NCBI RefSeq assembly: GCF_000237995.1
Contig: NC_016605.1
Span: forward strand, 868,001 to 932,000
From: Pediococcus claussenii ATCC BAA-344
GTDB taxonomy: Bacteria > Bacillota > Bacilli > Lactobacillales > Lactobacillaceae
Reading direction: 5' to 3'
Length of the DNA: 64,000 nucleotides
Shown: piece by piece, positions 8,608 through 15,187 of the stretch
How the letters are laid out: the number at the start of each line of letters is the position of its first letter
How positions within the stretch are numbered: the first letter of the stretch is position 1
The notes under the pieces: model-generated
Told to the model about the DNA's origin: nothing
Databases searched by the model: none
The model's input: only the letters and a program-made list of their open reading frames with translations
Position numbers and translations under genes: made by a program

Positions 8608-9069
8608 TCATTCATTGTTATTCTTCCAATCTATTTGTAGGTTATTTAAAGTTTCTTTTTTCAGTTGAATAGATGATTCTAGAATTCCATCTAAACCTAC
8701 TATATGCATAATGTCCTCATATACCTCTGGATTTTTGAATAAGTTTTTAATAGTATTGTTATCTAATACAGTTGGAAGGTTAATACCATATTCTGAATCG
8801 TAGGATAAAGTAACTATATTTTGATTTTGGGAATCTATATATACTGGAACATCGTCAATTTTGCAAGCAAATATGTATAAAGAATTCTCAACCTGAAGCA
8901 TTTCCTTAGCTCTGGAAACAAAATTAAAATCTCGTTCAATAAGTAACGCGGAAAGTTGGTCAGCATTTTTTGAAAACAATGTTGAATAAGTGTTAAACAT
9001 TTCGCTAGTAATGCTATTTATATTAGTATCCAACACCTTCGCTTGCGCTCTATATCCAATAATATTCAT
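8608..9069 (-). CDS. protein of unknown function
   Basis: 153 residues, mostly hydrophilic, with no signal peptide or membrane helix. The middle (about 60-95) alternates hydrophobic residues (LYIFACKIDDVPVYIDSQNQ), suggesting beta strands; the tail is helical and charged. I do not recognise it. It starts at ATG 9069 behind a weak AGGGG, and its leader (9076-9120) matches those of two membrane or lipoprotein genes in the same cluster, so it is probably co-regulated with them. It may be a cytoplasmic partner of the membrane components. Confidence 0.6.
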   Translation of the reverse strand: MNIIGYRAQAKVLDTNINSITSEMFNTYSTLFSKNADQLSALLIERDFNFVSRAKEMLQVENSLYIFACKIDDVPVYIDSQNQNIVTLSYDSEYGINLPTVLDNNTIKNLFKNPEVYEDIMHIVGLDGILESSIQLKKETLNNLQIDWKNNNE

Positions 9070-9075
9070 GTAAAA

Positions 9076-9120
9076 TTTCCCCTAAGTGTTCAGCGTTTAT
9101 AGTCTTCGGTGTTTGGACAA
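9076..9120 (-). promoter_or_regulatory. shared leader, TTGTCCAAA/GAAGAC type, copy b
   Basis: The minus strand has TTGTCCAAACACCGAAGAC, then TATAAACGCTGAACACTTAGG, upstream of ATG 9069. It is close to 11405-11446 (GAAGAC, AAAxGCTGA, CACTTAGG in the same order). Confidence 0.55.
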
Positions 9121-9158
9121 TTTCATCAACATAATTTAATCATTGCTAGTAAGCATTT

Positions 9159-10433
9159 TTAAGGTTGTGCGTATTGGTTACCGCGAATTGCTCGAATAGC
9201 ACCTTCTGCTTCAGCACTGGCTTGTGTCGTTAATTCATAGTTATCAGGCTTTTTAACTCGAGTGTAATATTTTTCACTATCAGAAACGAATACTTTACCT
9301 GTTGGGGCGGTAGTCCAACCTCCGGCGTTGGCTGTTGGGGCCGTTGTAGTAGAGGTAACTGCGTCACTTTGGGTCTCAGAAGACTTTTTATAGGTCTTCG
9401 ATTCAGCTTTTACCGATTCACGAGCAGTACTTTCAGCCTTATCGTTTGCTTGTGCAGTTGCTATAGAAGTACTTTTTTCTCTAGCAGATTCAGAGCGAGC
9501 TTTAGATTGGCTAGCTTGTTCGTTTTTAGTAGCAGTAGATACCGAAGTAACAATTCCGGTATTGTAATTAATTTTTGTATCTTCAACGGAGTTAATGACC
9601 ACAATTTCTTTGTTTAAGTTATCATCAGAAGATTTGAGATCTACTACGGAACCGCGTGGAATACTTTCGTCACCCTTGTAAAGTGGGGTAGTTTCATAAG
9701 AAATAGTATTCTTTGTATTAGGATGATCGCTCCAATAATCTTCAGCCGTTTCTTCAGCATAACGCATACCACCATTTTGGTCTGCACCAACGTTTTGAGG
9801 ACGGGTACCAGTTGTGAAGTTATATTCAGAACTATACGAACCTTTACCTAGTAAGCTATCCGCAATGGAATGACTGCGATTATATAAGTAGCCATGATAG
9901 ATTTGACCAGTCAAACTATATTGAATGGCAACTTTATCATTGGTGCTTGGCCATGCCGGAGGATCTAATGGTTCACCTTGTCGACTGCCTTTAGAATTTT
10001 CGTATTCAGAATATGTAAGAACAGCTTTAGCAACAGAAGAACGGCCCTGGTCATCAGCTGAAAAATGATAGCCACCAGCCTTCATACCATCAAATCCAGT
10101 AATTTTGGCTTTCCCGTTATCCCAATAATAATTGCGAGTAGGGCCAGCTGATTTGTTATCGGTGTATCTGACCAACTTAGCTAAAACGGCCGAGTTATCA
10201 GCCTTAGCTGAATCCGAACTTTTCTTTTCTGAATGGGATGCAGAAGTCACTTTACTGCTACTAGTTTTATCTTCCGAAGAAGAGGGCTGCTTTTTAGCAG
10301 TGGCAACTTTCTTGACGACTTTAGACGATGAAGTTGCAGACAAACTGTCACTCTTATCGTTTGAAGTTGATCCGCATGCTACCAGATTTAAAGCAGATAG
10401 CATGGTTATCCCCAAAGTTAATACTTTGTTCAT
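9159..10433 (-). CDS. lipoprotein with a DNA/RNA non-specific endonuclease (EndA/NUC-type) domain
   Basis: 424 residues. The signal ends in the lipobox LVAC with C20 as the lipidated residue. Residues 22-80 are a Ser/Lys-rich tether. Residues about 95-290 resemble the NUC family: the active-site motif DRGH appears as NRSH (185-188) with the catalytic His kept, followed by TGTRPQNVG (208-216), GGMRYAEE and TPLYKGDESIPRGSVVDLKSSD. Residues 300-365 are a charged Ala/Ser/Glu-rich, probably coiled, linker, and the last 55 residues form a small domain (GKVFVSDSEKYYTRV) seen at the end of some secreted nucleases. Its likely role is nucleic-acid cleavage at the outer membrane face. It lies next to an Ltp-type exclusion lipoprotein gene. 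Activity is inferred; Asp to Asn and Gly to Ser in the motif are worth noting. Confidence 0.75.
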   Translation of the reverse strand: MNKVLTLGITMLSALNLVACGSTSNDKSDSLSATSSSKVVKKVATAKKQPSSSEDKTSSSKVTSASHSEKKSSDSAKADNSAVLAKLVRYTDNKSAGPTRNYYWDNGKAKITGFDGMKAGGYHFSADDQGRSSVAKAVLTYSEYENSKGSRQGEPLDPPAWPSTNDKVAIQYSLTGQIYHGYLYNRSHSIADSLLGKGSYSSEYNFTTGTRPQNVGADQNGGMRYAEETAEDYWSDHPNTKNTISYETTPLYKGDESIPRGSVVDLKSSDDNLNKEIVVINSVEDTKINYNTGIVTSVSTATKNEQASQSKARSESAREKSTSIATAQANDKAESTARESVKAESKTYKKSSETQSDAVTSTTTAPTANAGGWTTAPTGKVFVSDSEKYYTRVKKPDNYELTTQASAEAEGAIRAIRGNQYAQP

Positions 10434-10440
10434 GTTATTT

Positions 10441-10481
10441 TCTCCTAAGCGTTAGTTTTTATGGCAAGCATTTTTGGATGC
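10441..10481 (-). promoter_or_regulatory. leader of the nuclease lipoprotein gene, divergent member of the shared family
   Basis: The minus strand has ATCCAAAAATGCTTGCC, then ATAAAAACTAACGCTTAGGAG, ending in the SD before ATG 10433. The order CCAAA, TAAAA, CTTAGGAG is that of the leaders at 9076-9120 and 11405-11446, but GAAGAC is lost. Confidence 0.4.
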
Positions 10482-10484
10482 AAC

Positions 10485-10526
10485 CCCATATATGGAGTTG
10501 AACCATAATCTAACCACCGGGATGGG
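10485..10526 (-). ncRNA. tRNA-like minihelix element 2
   Basis: The minus strand has outer stem CCCAT/ATGGG, a single-stranded stretch with CCGGTGGTTAGAT (resembling a tRNA D-loop), and inner stem TATGG/CCATA with the loop TTCAACT, again a perfect T-loop with a G-C closing pair. The stems differ in sequence from 7342-7382 but the fold, loop and size agree, which looks like covariation. It sits between a DUF4064-like gene and the nuclease lipoprotein gene, in the leader of the latter. Confidence 0.5.
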
Positions 10527-10538
10527 AGAATGTTGTGC

Positions 10539-10886
10539 TCAGTCCTTAAAATTCTTTAATTTTGATAAGAATAATGAACCACCAATGATAGCTAAAATGC
10601 CTCCAACCCATCCTAAAAGTGGAATTAAAGATATAGCACCTCCAACGATAAGTAAAACATCAGGGGCGGTACCAACTCTTAAATCACCTTTATAGTAAAC
10701 AACACCAATAATACCTAAGGCTAAAATAGCAATTTTTAATATTTCTAAAAATAAAATCATACCGCCAGTTCCATTATCGCCACCTGTAGCGGCTCCACCA
10801 GCCATAAACCAGATACCAAAGAGAAGTACAATTCCGCCGGCAAGACCGACGACACCATTTGTTAACGCAATTGATTTAGTTTTCAC
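10539..10886 (-). CDS. small DUF4064-like membrane protein, copy 2
   Basis: 115 residues from GTG 10886, preferred over an upstream ATG because GGAGGG lies just before it and because it then matches copy 1 (7391-7732) from its first residue (MKTKxIALTNG). Four hydrophobic segments and Gly-rich helices fit DUF4064. The two copies differ mainly in the loop after residue 30. Function unknown. It is the second gene of the minus-strand row that begins with the Ltp lipoprotein. Confidence 0.7.
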   Translation of the reverse strand: MKTKSIALTNGVVGLAGGIVLLFGIWFMAGGAATGGDNGTGGMILFLEILKIAILALGIIGVVYYKGDLRVGTAPDVLLIVGGAISLIPLLGWVGGILAIIGGSLFLSKLKNFKD

Positions 10887-10891
10887 AAAAA

Positions 10892-10935
10892 TCCCTCCAA
10901 AGTAGCTTTTAACGAGGATCACGCTTGCTCGTATA
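10892..10935 (-). promoter_or_regulatory. conserved leader of DUF4064-like copy 2
   Basis: The minus strand CGAGCAAGCGTGATCCTCG can pair CGAG with CTCG; it is followed by TTAAAAGCTACTTTGGAGGG. About 37 of 43 bases agree with 7738-7779. Conservation outside the coding frame suggests function or a very recent duplication. Confidence 0.5.
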
Positions 10936-10956
10936 GTCATTCATCTTATTTAAAGA

Positions 10957-11397
10957 TTATTTTGGTAAGTGTGTTACTGCGTAATCTGCTTCTGATGCAG
11001 TAAATTGTTCTCCTGCAGTTGCAGTTAATTGATCACGAATTGCTTCAGGAGACATGTCTTGATCTTTTTGGTATGACTTTGCTTTATTTAAAGCGTTTTT
11101 ATTCCAATCAACGCCAGTTAGATGGGACATTGCGTAATCAGCGGCCTTTGAAGAAAATTGTTCTCCAGCTTCTGAGGTTAATTGATCATGAACTGCTTGT
11201 TTAGACATATCCATGGTTGTAGCATAATCTCGAGCCTTATTTAAAGCAGAAGTGTATGCCGTCGGAACACTTAGCTTTTTTTCCTCCGTTTTAGATGTAG
11301 ACGATGAATCTGTAGACGAAGTACTTAAATCAGAACTACAAGCAGCAAGAGATAGAGAACTCAAAAGTGTTAATCCTAATGCGATAGTTTTTTTCAT
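10957..11397 (-). CDS. ltp: Ltp-type lipoprotein, candidate superinfection-exclusion protein
   Basis: 146 residues. The signal peptide ends in the lipobox SLAAC (C20). A Ser/Thr tether (21-45) leads to two repeats of about 43 residues (51-93 and 102-144), each with ALNKAxxY, DMSxxAxxDQLTxxAGEQF and ADYAxxHL. This is the host cell surface-exposed lipoprotein (Lipoprotein_Ltp) domain known from the Streptococcus thermophilus phage TP-J34, where Ltp blocks DNA injection by related phages. Here it lies in the usual place, between the integrase and the repressor. It is complete and likely functional, anchored on the outer membrane face. Which phages it blocks is unknown. Confidence 0.88.
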   Translation of the reverse strand: MKKTIALGLTLLSSLSLAACSSDLSTSSTDSSSTSKTEEKKLSVPTAYTSALNKARDYATTMDMSKQAVHDQLTSEAGEQFSSKAADYAMSHLTGVDWNKNALNKAKSYQKDQDMSPEAIRDQLTATAGEQFTASEADYAVTHLPK

Positions 11398-11404
11398 GAT
11401 GTTG

Positions 11405-11446
11405 CCTCCTAAGTGTCAGCTTTTAAAGTCTTCAGCTTTTGGACAA
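11405..11446 (-). promoter_or_regulatory. shared leader, TTGTCCAAA/GAAGAC type, copy c
   Basis: The minus strand has TTGTCCAAAAGCTGAAGAC, then TTTAAAAGCTGACACTTAGGAGG before ATG 11397. AAAAGCTGA occurs twice within it as a direct repeat about 18 bases apart; the other copies keep a weaker version of that repeat. Confidence 0.55.
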
Positions 11447-11504
11447 AGTAGATTAATTCATGTATTTAAATTTCAGAATTAACTTTTAAAATAAACACTG
11501 AATT

Positions 11505-11915
11505 TTATTCTGGTAATCTATATGCAGTTACTAATTCTTGAATTGTGCACGGCATTCGCTTGTTTTTTTCTATACACAGTATTCCTATTAATGTAATAGC
11601 GAAATTGTCAGCTTCCGTTTCCAATTTAGAATGTACGTTTGGAATACCCGTATAGTACTTGAAAGTACATCATGTAGGAGTATATAACCGATTTCATGAG
11701 CCATAACGAAGTAGAGAGGGGAGATATCTAATGTTAGTGTTGAACGTCACGATAGAGATATTGCTATCGTATGTTGTTTTTGCTAAGGATCTTTCCAAAA
11801 ATTTATTTGTCCATTCAACATCAATGTTTAATTTTTCAGCAATAACGAAAGAGTCCGCTGTTTTGTGCCTGTCAGTAACCGTTTCGACGGCCTCACTAAT
11901 TGTTCATTCATACAT
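11505..11915 (-). pseudogene. ImmA/IrrE-type metallopeptidase, broken
   Basis: Starting at ATG 11915, 8 bases behind the repressor, the frame reads MYE-stop-TISEAVETVTDRHKTADSF then IAEKLNIDVEW. After a frame change it gives FVMAHEIGYILLHD, the HExxH-like zinc motif in which the last His is Tyr. After another change it gives LETEADNFAITLI, the third ligand region, ending at 11505. At least one nonsense codon and two frameshifts are present. In intact phages and ICEs this protein cleaves the partner repressor to trigger induction; its loss would lock the repressor on. Confidence 0.85.
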
Positions 11916-11922
11916 AAGACCC

Positions 11923-12282
11923 CTAATCTTGTTTGTGGCGATTCCAAAATATTGTAGCCATGGCCACTTTAACTTGTTGCTTTTCTTCTTCGGTAAGACC
12001 TTCGCCGCCGTAGGTCATTCCACCATCTAAATTTCTATTCAAAAATTCTTCTAAATCCTGTGTATCTTTTTCATTAGCCCATTCAGGTGTTTCGCTCTTA
12101 CCTAATAGGTAGTCGACTGTTACACCTAAAACGTTGGCAACTGCTTCAAGTTTTGATGAATCAGGCGTTCTCTTTTTCCAACCATAAATGGTGGTTTCAC
12201 CTAAATTAGATTTCCTTGCCAATTCTCTTAATCCGAACCCTTTTCTTTTTGCAAGTGTGTTAATGCGTTCAAATGTTGTCAT
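11923..12282 (-). CDS. CI-like phage repressor with an N-terminal HTH
   Basis: 119 residues. Residues 5-62 are a Cro/CI-type helix-turn-helix (LRELARKSNLGETTIYGWKK, then LEAVANVLGVTVDYLL). The rest is a short acidic linker with no S24 peptidase domain, so it belongs to the short-repressor class regulated by an ImmA-type partner, whose broken gene follows 8 bases downstream. It faces the rightward early genes across a 264-base control region. The frame is intact, so it may still act in trans on related phages. Confidence 0.85.
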   Translation of the reverse strand: MTTFERINTLAKRKGFGLRELARKSNLGETTIYGWKKRTPDSSKLEAVANVLGVTVDYLLGKSETPEWANEKDTQDLEEFLNRNLDGGMTYGGEGLTEEEKQQVKVAMATIFWNRHKQD

Positions 12283-12546
12283 ATAGGCCTTTCTTAAAAC
12301 ATCTAAAAAGCAATGTTCTCAACTGAATAAAATAGTTGGCTATGTATATTTAGTGACACATAATTATTTTTGTTAAGAAATATTTTTAATAAATACAGCA
12401 ATTAAAAATACCTGTCAATCAACTTGGTGGGAGATATAAAGCTCTTTAACGCTTATTATTTATGCATTTATTGTACGATATTGAATACAAATGTGCAATT
12501 GTTTTCTCAATAAAGTTTAAGAACAAATACAGAAGGGAGAAAGCAT

Positions 12547-12762
12547 ATGTTTTTAAAAATGGAAACTAATGGGAAAGCCGATGCAATTAAAACATGAACG
12601 GCTACTCATAAAAAACTAGAAACGTAAGGAACTTTGAGTAGAGAAATTGAAAAATCAATTACTTCTATTAATTTAGCGGTTAATAAAATGATGGTTACCG
12701 ATGCGGCAGAGAAGTTAGTAAATGAAATTTATGAGTATTTGTCTGAAAAGGGTCGAATCTAG
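12547..12762 (+). pseudogene. first rightward early phage gene, broken, unrecognised
   Basis: A single frame from ATG 12547 (SD AAGGGAG upstream) to TAG 12760-12762 contains a TGA and a TAA in its first third. The tail reads TLSREIEKSITSINLAVNKM and then EKLVNEIYEYLSEKG. By position it would be a cro-like or accessory early gene, but I see no HTH and make no family call. Confidence 0.5.
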
Positions 12763-12777
12763 AAGGGAGTGAAATAA

Positions 12778-13073
12778 ATGAACGAACTACAAGACTTTAA
12801 TTTTGGAGGAAATAAAGTAAGAACATAGTAATAGATAGTGAACCATATTTTGTTGGTAAGGATGTAGCAAAAGTATTGGGTTATAAAAATACTAAGAATG
12901 CCTTGACCCGGCACATAGATGACGAAGATAAGCTTGGGTCGCGTGTCACGATCTTAGGTCAATATAGAGAAGGAAACGTATCTACTGGGATGGAAGAATA
13001 TGATAAGATGATGAACCCAGGTGGGGCAAGGTGTTTACGATCAAGATTATGCGTTGTAAAAACAACCATATAA
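12778..13073 (+). pseudogene. phage antirepressor with BRO-N domain, broken and truncated
   Basis: The start MNELQDFNFGGNKVRT at 12778 (SD AGGGAG) shifts frame by two bases near 12828, then continues VIDSEPYFVGKDVAKVLGYKNTKNALTRHIDDEDKL, the BRO-N core. After about residue 60 the sequence no longer resembles the family and runs into unrelated DNA, so the C-terminal domain has been lost. It is expected here, second or third gene right of the repressor. Confidence 0.8.
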
Positions 13074-13206
13074 AAAGGATCTTTCAACAGAATTTTTTAC
13101 GGACGGATTAACCCAAAAACAATCTACTTTTTTAAAGGATTTTTTATTGAATAATTTGGAATATCCACGTAAAAGTGCGTTTTATTTGCCTGAAAGGAGG
13201 GCTTAA
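13023..13206 (+). pseudogene. fragment of an unidentified, probably late, phage gene
   Basis: In one frame: QVGQGVYDQDYAL-stop-KQPYKKDLSTEFF...QKQSTFLKDFLLNN...PRKSAFYLPERRA, stop at 13204-13206. It begins where the antirepressor similarity ends and has no start. I do not recognise the family; position next to the holin suggests a tail or baseplate gene end. It marks the right side of a large deletion. Confidence 0.4.
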
Positions 13207-13298
13207 ATGATTGTCTTCGCATGGGCAGTGATTTAGATATTGGAAGGGGAATGGCTAAGGGATTACTCAACAAACAAACTGGTGAGTTAAACTCAACG

Positions 13299-13354
13299 AA
13301 AGGACTAAGAAGATGACTGTCATATGTTTGATCAGTCGTCTTCTTAGTCCTTTT
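13299..13354. repeat. near-perfect long inverted repeat at the edge of the holin fragment
   Basis: AAAGGACTAAGAAGATGACT and AGTCGTCTTCTTAGTCCTTT pair over about 20 bp with one G-T, around a loop of 16 bases. It is followed by TTTAATTT, so it could terminate transcription, yet its right arm is also holin coding sequence. Confidence 0.7.
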
Positions 13355-13550
13355 AATTTATCTATTTATGAATGCAATTGGTTTTACAGCACCAGCCAAT
13401 GCATTGTTAATGTTTTACGTAATTACTTACGCCATTTCAATCATTGAAAATCTGGGACAAATGGGAGTCCCGTTTCCAGAATTTATTAAAAAGTATTTTG
13501 TAAAACTACAAGATGGATACGATGGAGGAATACATGAAATTAAAAAGTAA
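13336..13550 (+). pseudogene. phage holin, N-terminally truncated
   Basis: The frame (stop at 13548-13550) reads VVFLVLLIYLFMNAIGF, then LLMFYVITYAISIIENLGQMG and PEFIKKYF. The last part is the typical end of the class II phage holin/toxin-secretion family (phage_holin_4). The first membrane helix and a proper start with RBS are missing, although ATG 13368 could give a 60-residue product. It overlaps the beginning of the lysin gene by 17 bases, the normal holin-lysin order. Confidence 0.7.
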
Positions 13551-14436
13551 ATTAGCAATGGGGGTCGCTATTATTGTAGCGGCTCTTTCTTTTGCCCAAA
13601 ATAATAGTAAAGTACATGCTAGTTCTTATTCTATTAACAACACATACGCATTGTCGGGAGGTGAGGGGTCACCATATAAGACCAATTCTAATATGGTGAT
13701 TGCACATGCAACCGGCGTATATGCTCCTGTTGTTAATAATGCCAGCTTTGAAAAACGAACATGGTACTCAAATGGCGCCTATGTTCAATATATCGTTGGT
13801 GACGGTGGGAAAGTTTACTCTGTAGGTGCAGAGGGATATCAGTCTTGGGGCGCTGGCACATACGCCAACGAAAATAGTCCCGTTCAAGTAGAGCTTGCTC
13901 AAACTTACGATCAAACGGAATTTAACAAGGATTATGTAACTTATGTTAACTTGCCTCGTGATCGTGCCAAGGCTTGGGGTATTCCAACTACGGTTGATGA
14001 TTCAACTTATCGGGGAATTAAATCTCATTTGTGGGTCACGAATAATATTTGGGGTGATCATACAGACCCATACGGATATTTGGCAACACACGGTATTAGT
14101 AAAGCGCAATTTGCCCATGATATTGCCAACGGGTTTAGTTCCTCTGGTAATAATACAAATGCTATACCTAAGCCAAGTAAGCCTACTGTTCAAAAGGGGC
14201 GCATGGTAAAGGAAGATGCAACCTTTAAGAATGGTGATGAACCAATTCAAGTACGCTATGGGAGTACTTTAAGCAGTCGTAAGGCAGGTATGTTAACAGC
14301 AGGAGCCAGCATCCATTATTATGGCTATGTTGTAGATAGTGGCTATGTTTGGATTGTGTACACAAGTAACAGTAATGACAAACTATATTGTCCAGTCCGT
14401 CCAGTTGGTAAAACTGCTTGGGGAACATTTAAATAG
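13534..14436 (+). CDS. lys: prophage endolysin: N-acetylmuramoyl-L-alanine amidase with SH3-like domain
   Basis: 300 residues from ATG 13534, chosen over an upstream in-frame ATG because GGAGGA lies just before it and it begins with a clear signal sequence (KLKSKLAMGVAIIVAALSFA, cleavage after VHA). Residues 35-205 are an Amidase_2 domain with likely zinc ligands H58 (IAHATG) and H176 (HTDP). Residues 220-300 are an SH3_5-like wall-binding domain ending WGTFK. Having its own signal peptide, it could be exported without the holin. Domain order and many residues match the middle of the chromosomal hydrolase at 1209-3770. The gene is intact. Confidence 0.88.
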   Translation: MKLKSKLAMGVAIIVAALSFAQNNSKVHASSYSINNTYALSGGEGSPYKTNSNMVIAHATGVYAPVVNNASFEKRTWYSNGAYVQYIVGDGGKVYSVGAEGYQSWGAGTYANENSPVQVELAQTYDQTEFNKDYVTYVNLPRDRAKAWGIPTTVDDSTYRGIKSHLWVTNNIWGDHTDPYGYLATHGISKAQFAHDIANGFSSSGNNTNAIPKPSKPTVQKGRMVKEDATFKNGDEPIQVRYGSTLSSRKAGMLTAGASIHYYGYVVDSGYVWIVYTSNSNDKLYCPVRPVGKTAWGTFK

Positions 14437-14444
14437 TATTACAA

Positions 14445-14478
14445 AAGCCTACTAGTCTGATGACTGGTAGGCTTATTT
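14445..14478 (+). terminator. terminator after the lysin gene
   Basis: AAGCCTACTAGTC and GACTGGTAGGCTT form a 13-bp stem with a four-base loop, followed by ATTTGG. It separates the phage lysis genes from the Kiwa-like pair. Confidence 0.8.
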
Positions 14479-14479
14479 G

Positions 14480-14508
14480 GATTTAGGGTTGCGACAATAG
14501 GTTATAAT
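14480..14508 (+). promoter_or_regulatory. probable promoter of the Kiwa-like operon
   Basis: A perfect -10 TATAAT lies at 14503-14508; the best -35 at 17 bases spacing is the weak GATTTA (14480-14485). RBS ACGGAGG (14514-14520) and ATG 14531 follow. Confidence 0.45.
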
Positions 14509-14530
14509 TAATTACGGAGGTAAATATAGA

Positions 14531-15187
14531 ATGTTTAGATCATCGAGAAAGGATTTTAGGTATAGTTATTACATTTCTTCATTAATGATTTCATATTTTC
14601 TTTTAGTTGTTTACATGTTTTTAAGTAAGCTTGAGGACGTTAAATATCAATTTTCAGATTTGACTGTTAATGTTTTTTCTCCAAATAAGATAGTTTTTTG
14701 TTTACTATTGTTATTGTTAGGATTTAGCTTTCATTCTCTAAAAAAAATTCAAAATATAATTAAAGATAATAAGAAGTCTTCTAATACATTGGGAATTGTT
14801 CAACTTGAAGTGAAAGCGAAATATAATCAAGGATTTAGAGATTTTATAATGAGTGTGCTAGTTCCAATTATTTCATCTTTTTCTATAACGGATCATGCAA
14901 TTGCAACATTTGTAGTGCTTTTAATCGTGCAGTTTGTTACATATAAATTTTATGTTAACTCCTCTGACATTTTTCCCAATGTATCATTGGCTATTTGGGG
15001 ATATTCAATCTTTATTGGAACAGAAACAAAAAATGGACATTGTAACGGGGATAGTGGTAAAGTATGGTATGTACTAGGCAAAACAGATGAAATTGAGTCA
15101 ATAATTCTGAGTGAGCAAAAAATGGTTCCCTTTGGCGAGCCTGAGTACAGAAATAATAATATTGGTGTGATTTTGGAGGATAAATGA
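14531..15187 (+). CDS. kwaA: KwaA-like membrane protein of a Kiwa-type defence pair
   Basis: 218 residues with hydrophobic helices at about 14-33, 54-70, 104-120 and 122-142, then a cytoplasmic tail containing PNVSLAIWGYSIF, the place where KwaA proteins carry a conserved NPxLxLxGY-like motif. Kiwa consists of a four-helix membrane protein and a soluble DUF4868 protein; it senses infection at the membrane and KwaB binds DNA. The next gene fits KwaB and overlaps this one by four bases (ATGA), so translation is coupled. The pair has its own promoter and terminators. Similarity was judged by eye and needs a profile search; an unrelated two-gene membrane system remains possible. Confidence 0.55.
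   Translation: MFRSSRKDFRYSYYISSLMISYFLLVVYMFLSKLEDVKYQFSDLTVNVFSPNKIVFCLLLLLLGFSFHSLKKIQNIIKDNKKSSNTLGIVQLEVKAKYNQGFRDFIMSVLVPIISSFSITDHAIATFVVLLIVQFVTYKFYVNSSDIFPNVSLAIWGYSIFIGTETKNGHCNGDSGKVWYVLGKTDEIESIILSEQKMVPFGEPEYRNNNIGVILEDK

Noticed and set aside
10474-10695. Plus-strand frame opposite the DUF4064-like gene
   Set aside because: It is an antisense shadow of a clear coding gene with no ribosome site; the same holds for other plus-strand frames inside 7200-11500.
11731-12030. Hydrophobic plus-strand frame across the ImmA remnant and repressor
   Set aside because: It is complementary to the repressor and peptidase remnant, which have family motifs on the minus strand.
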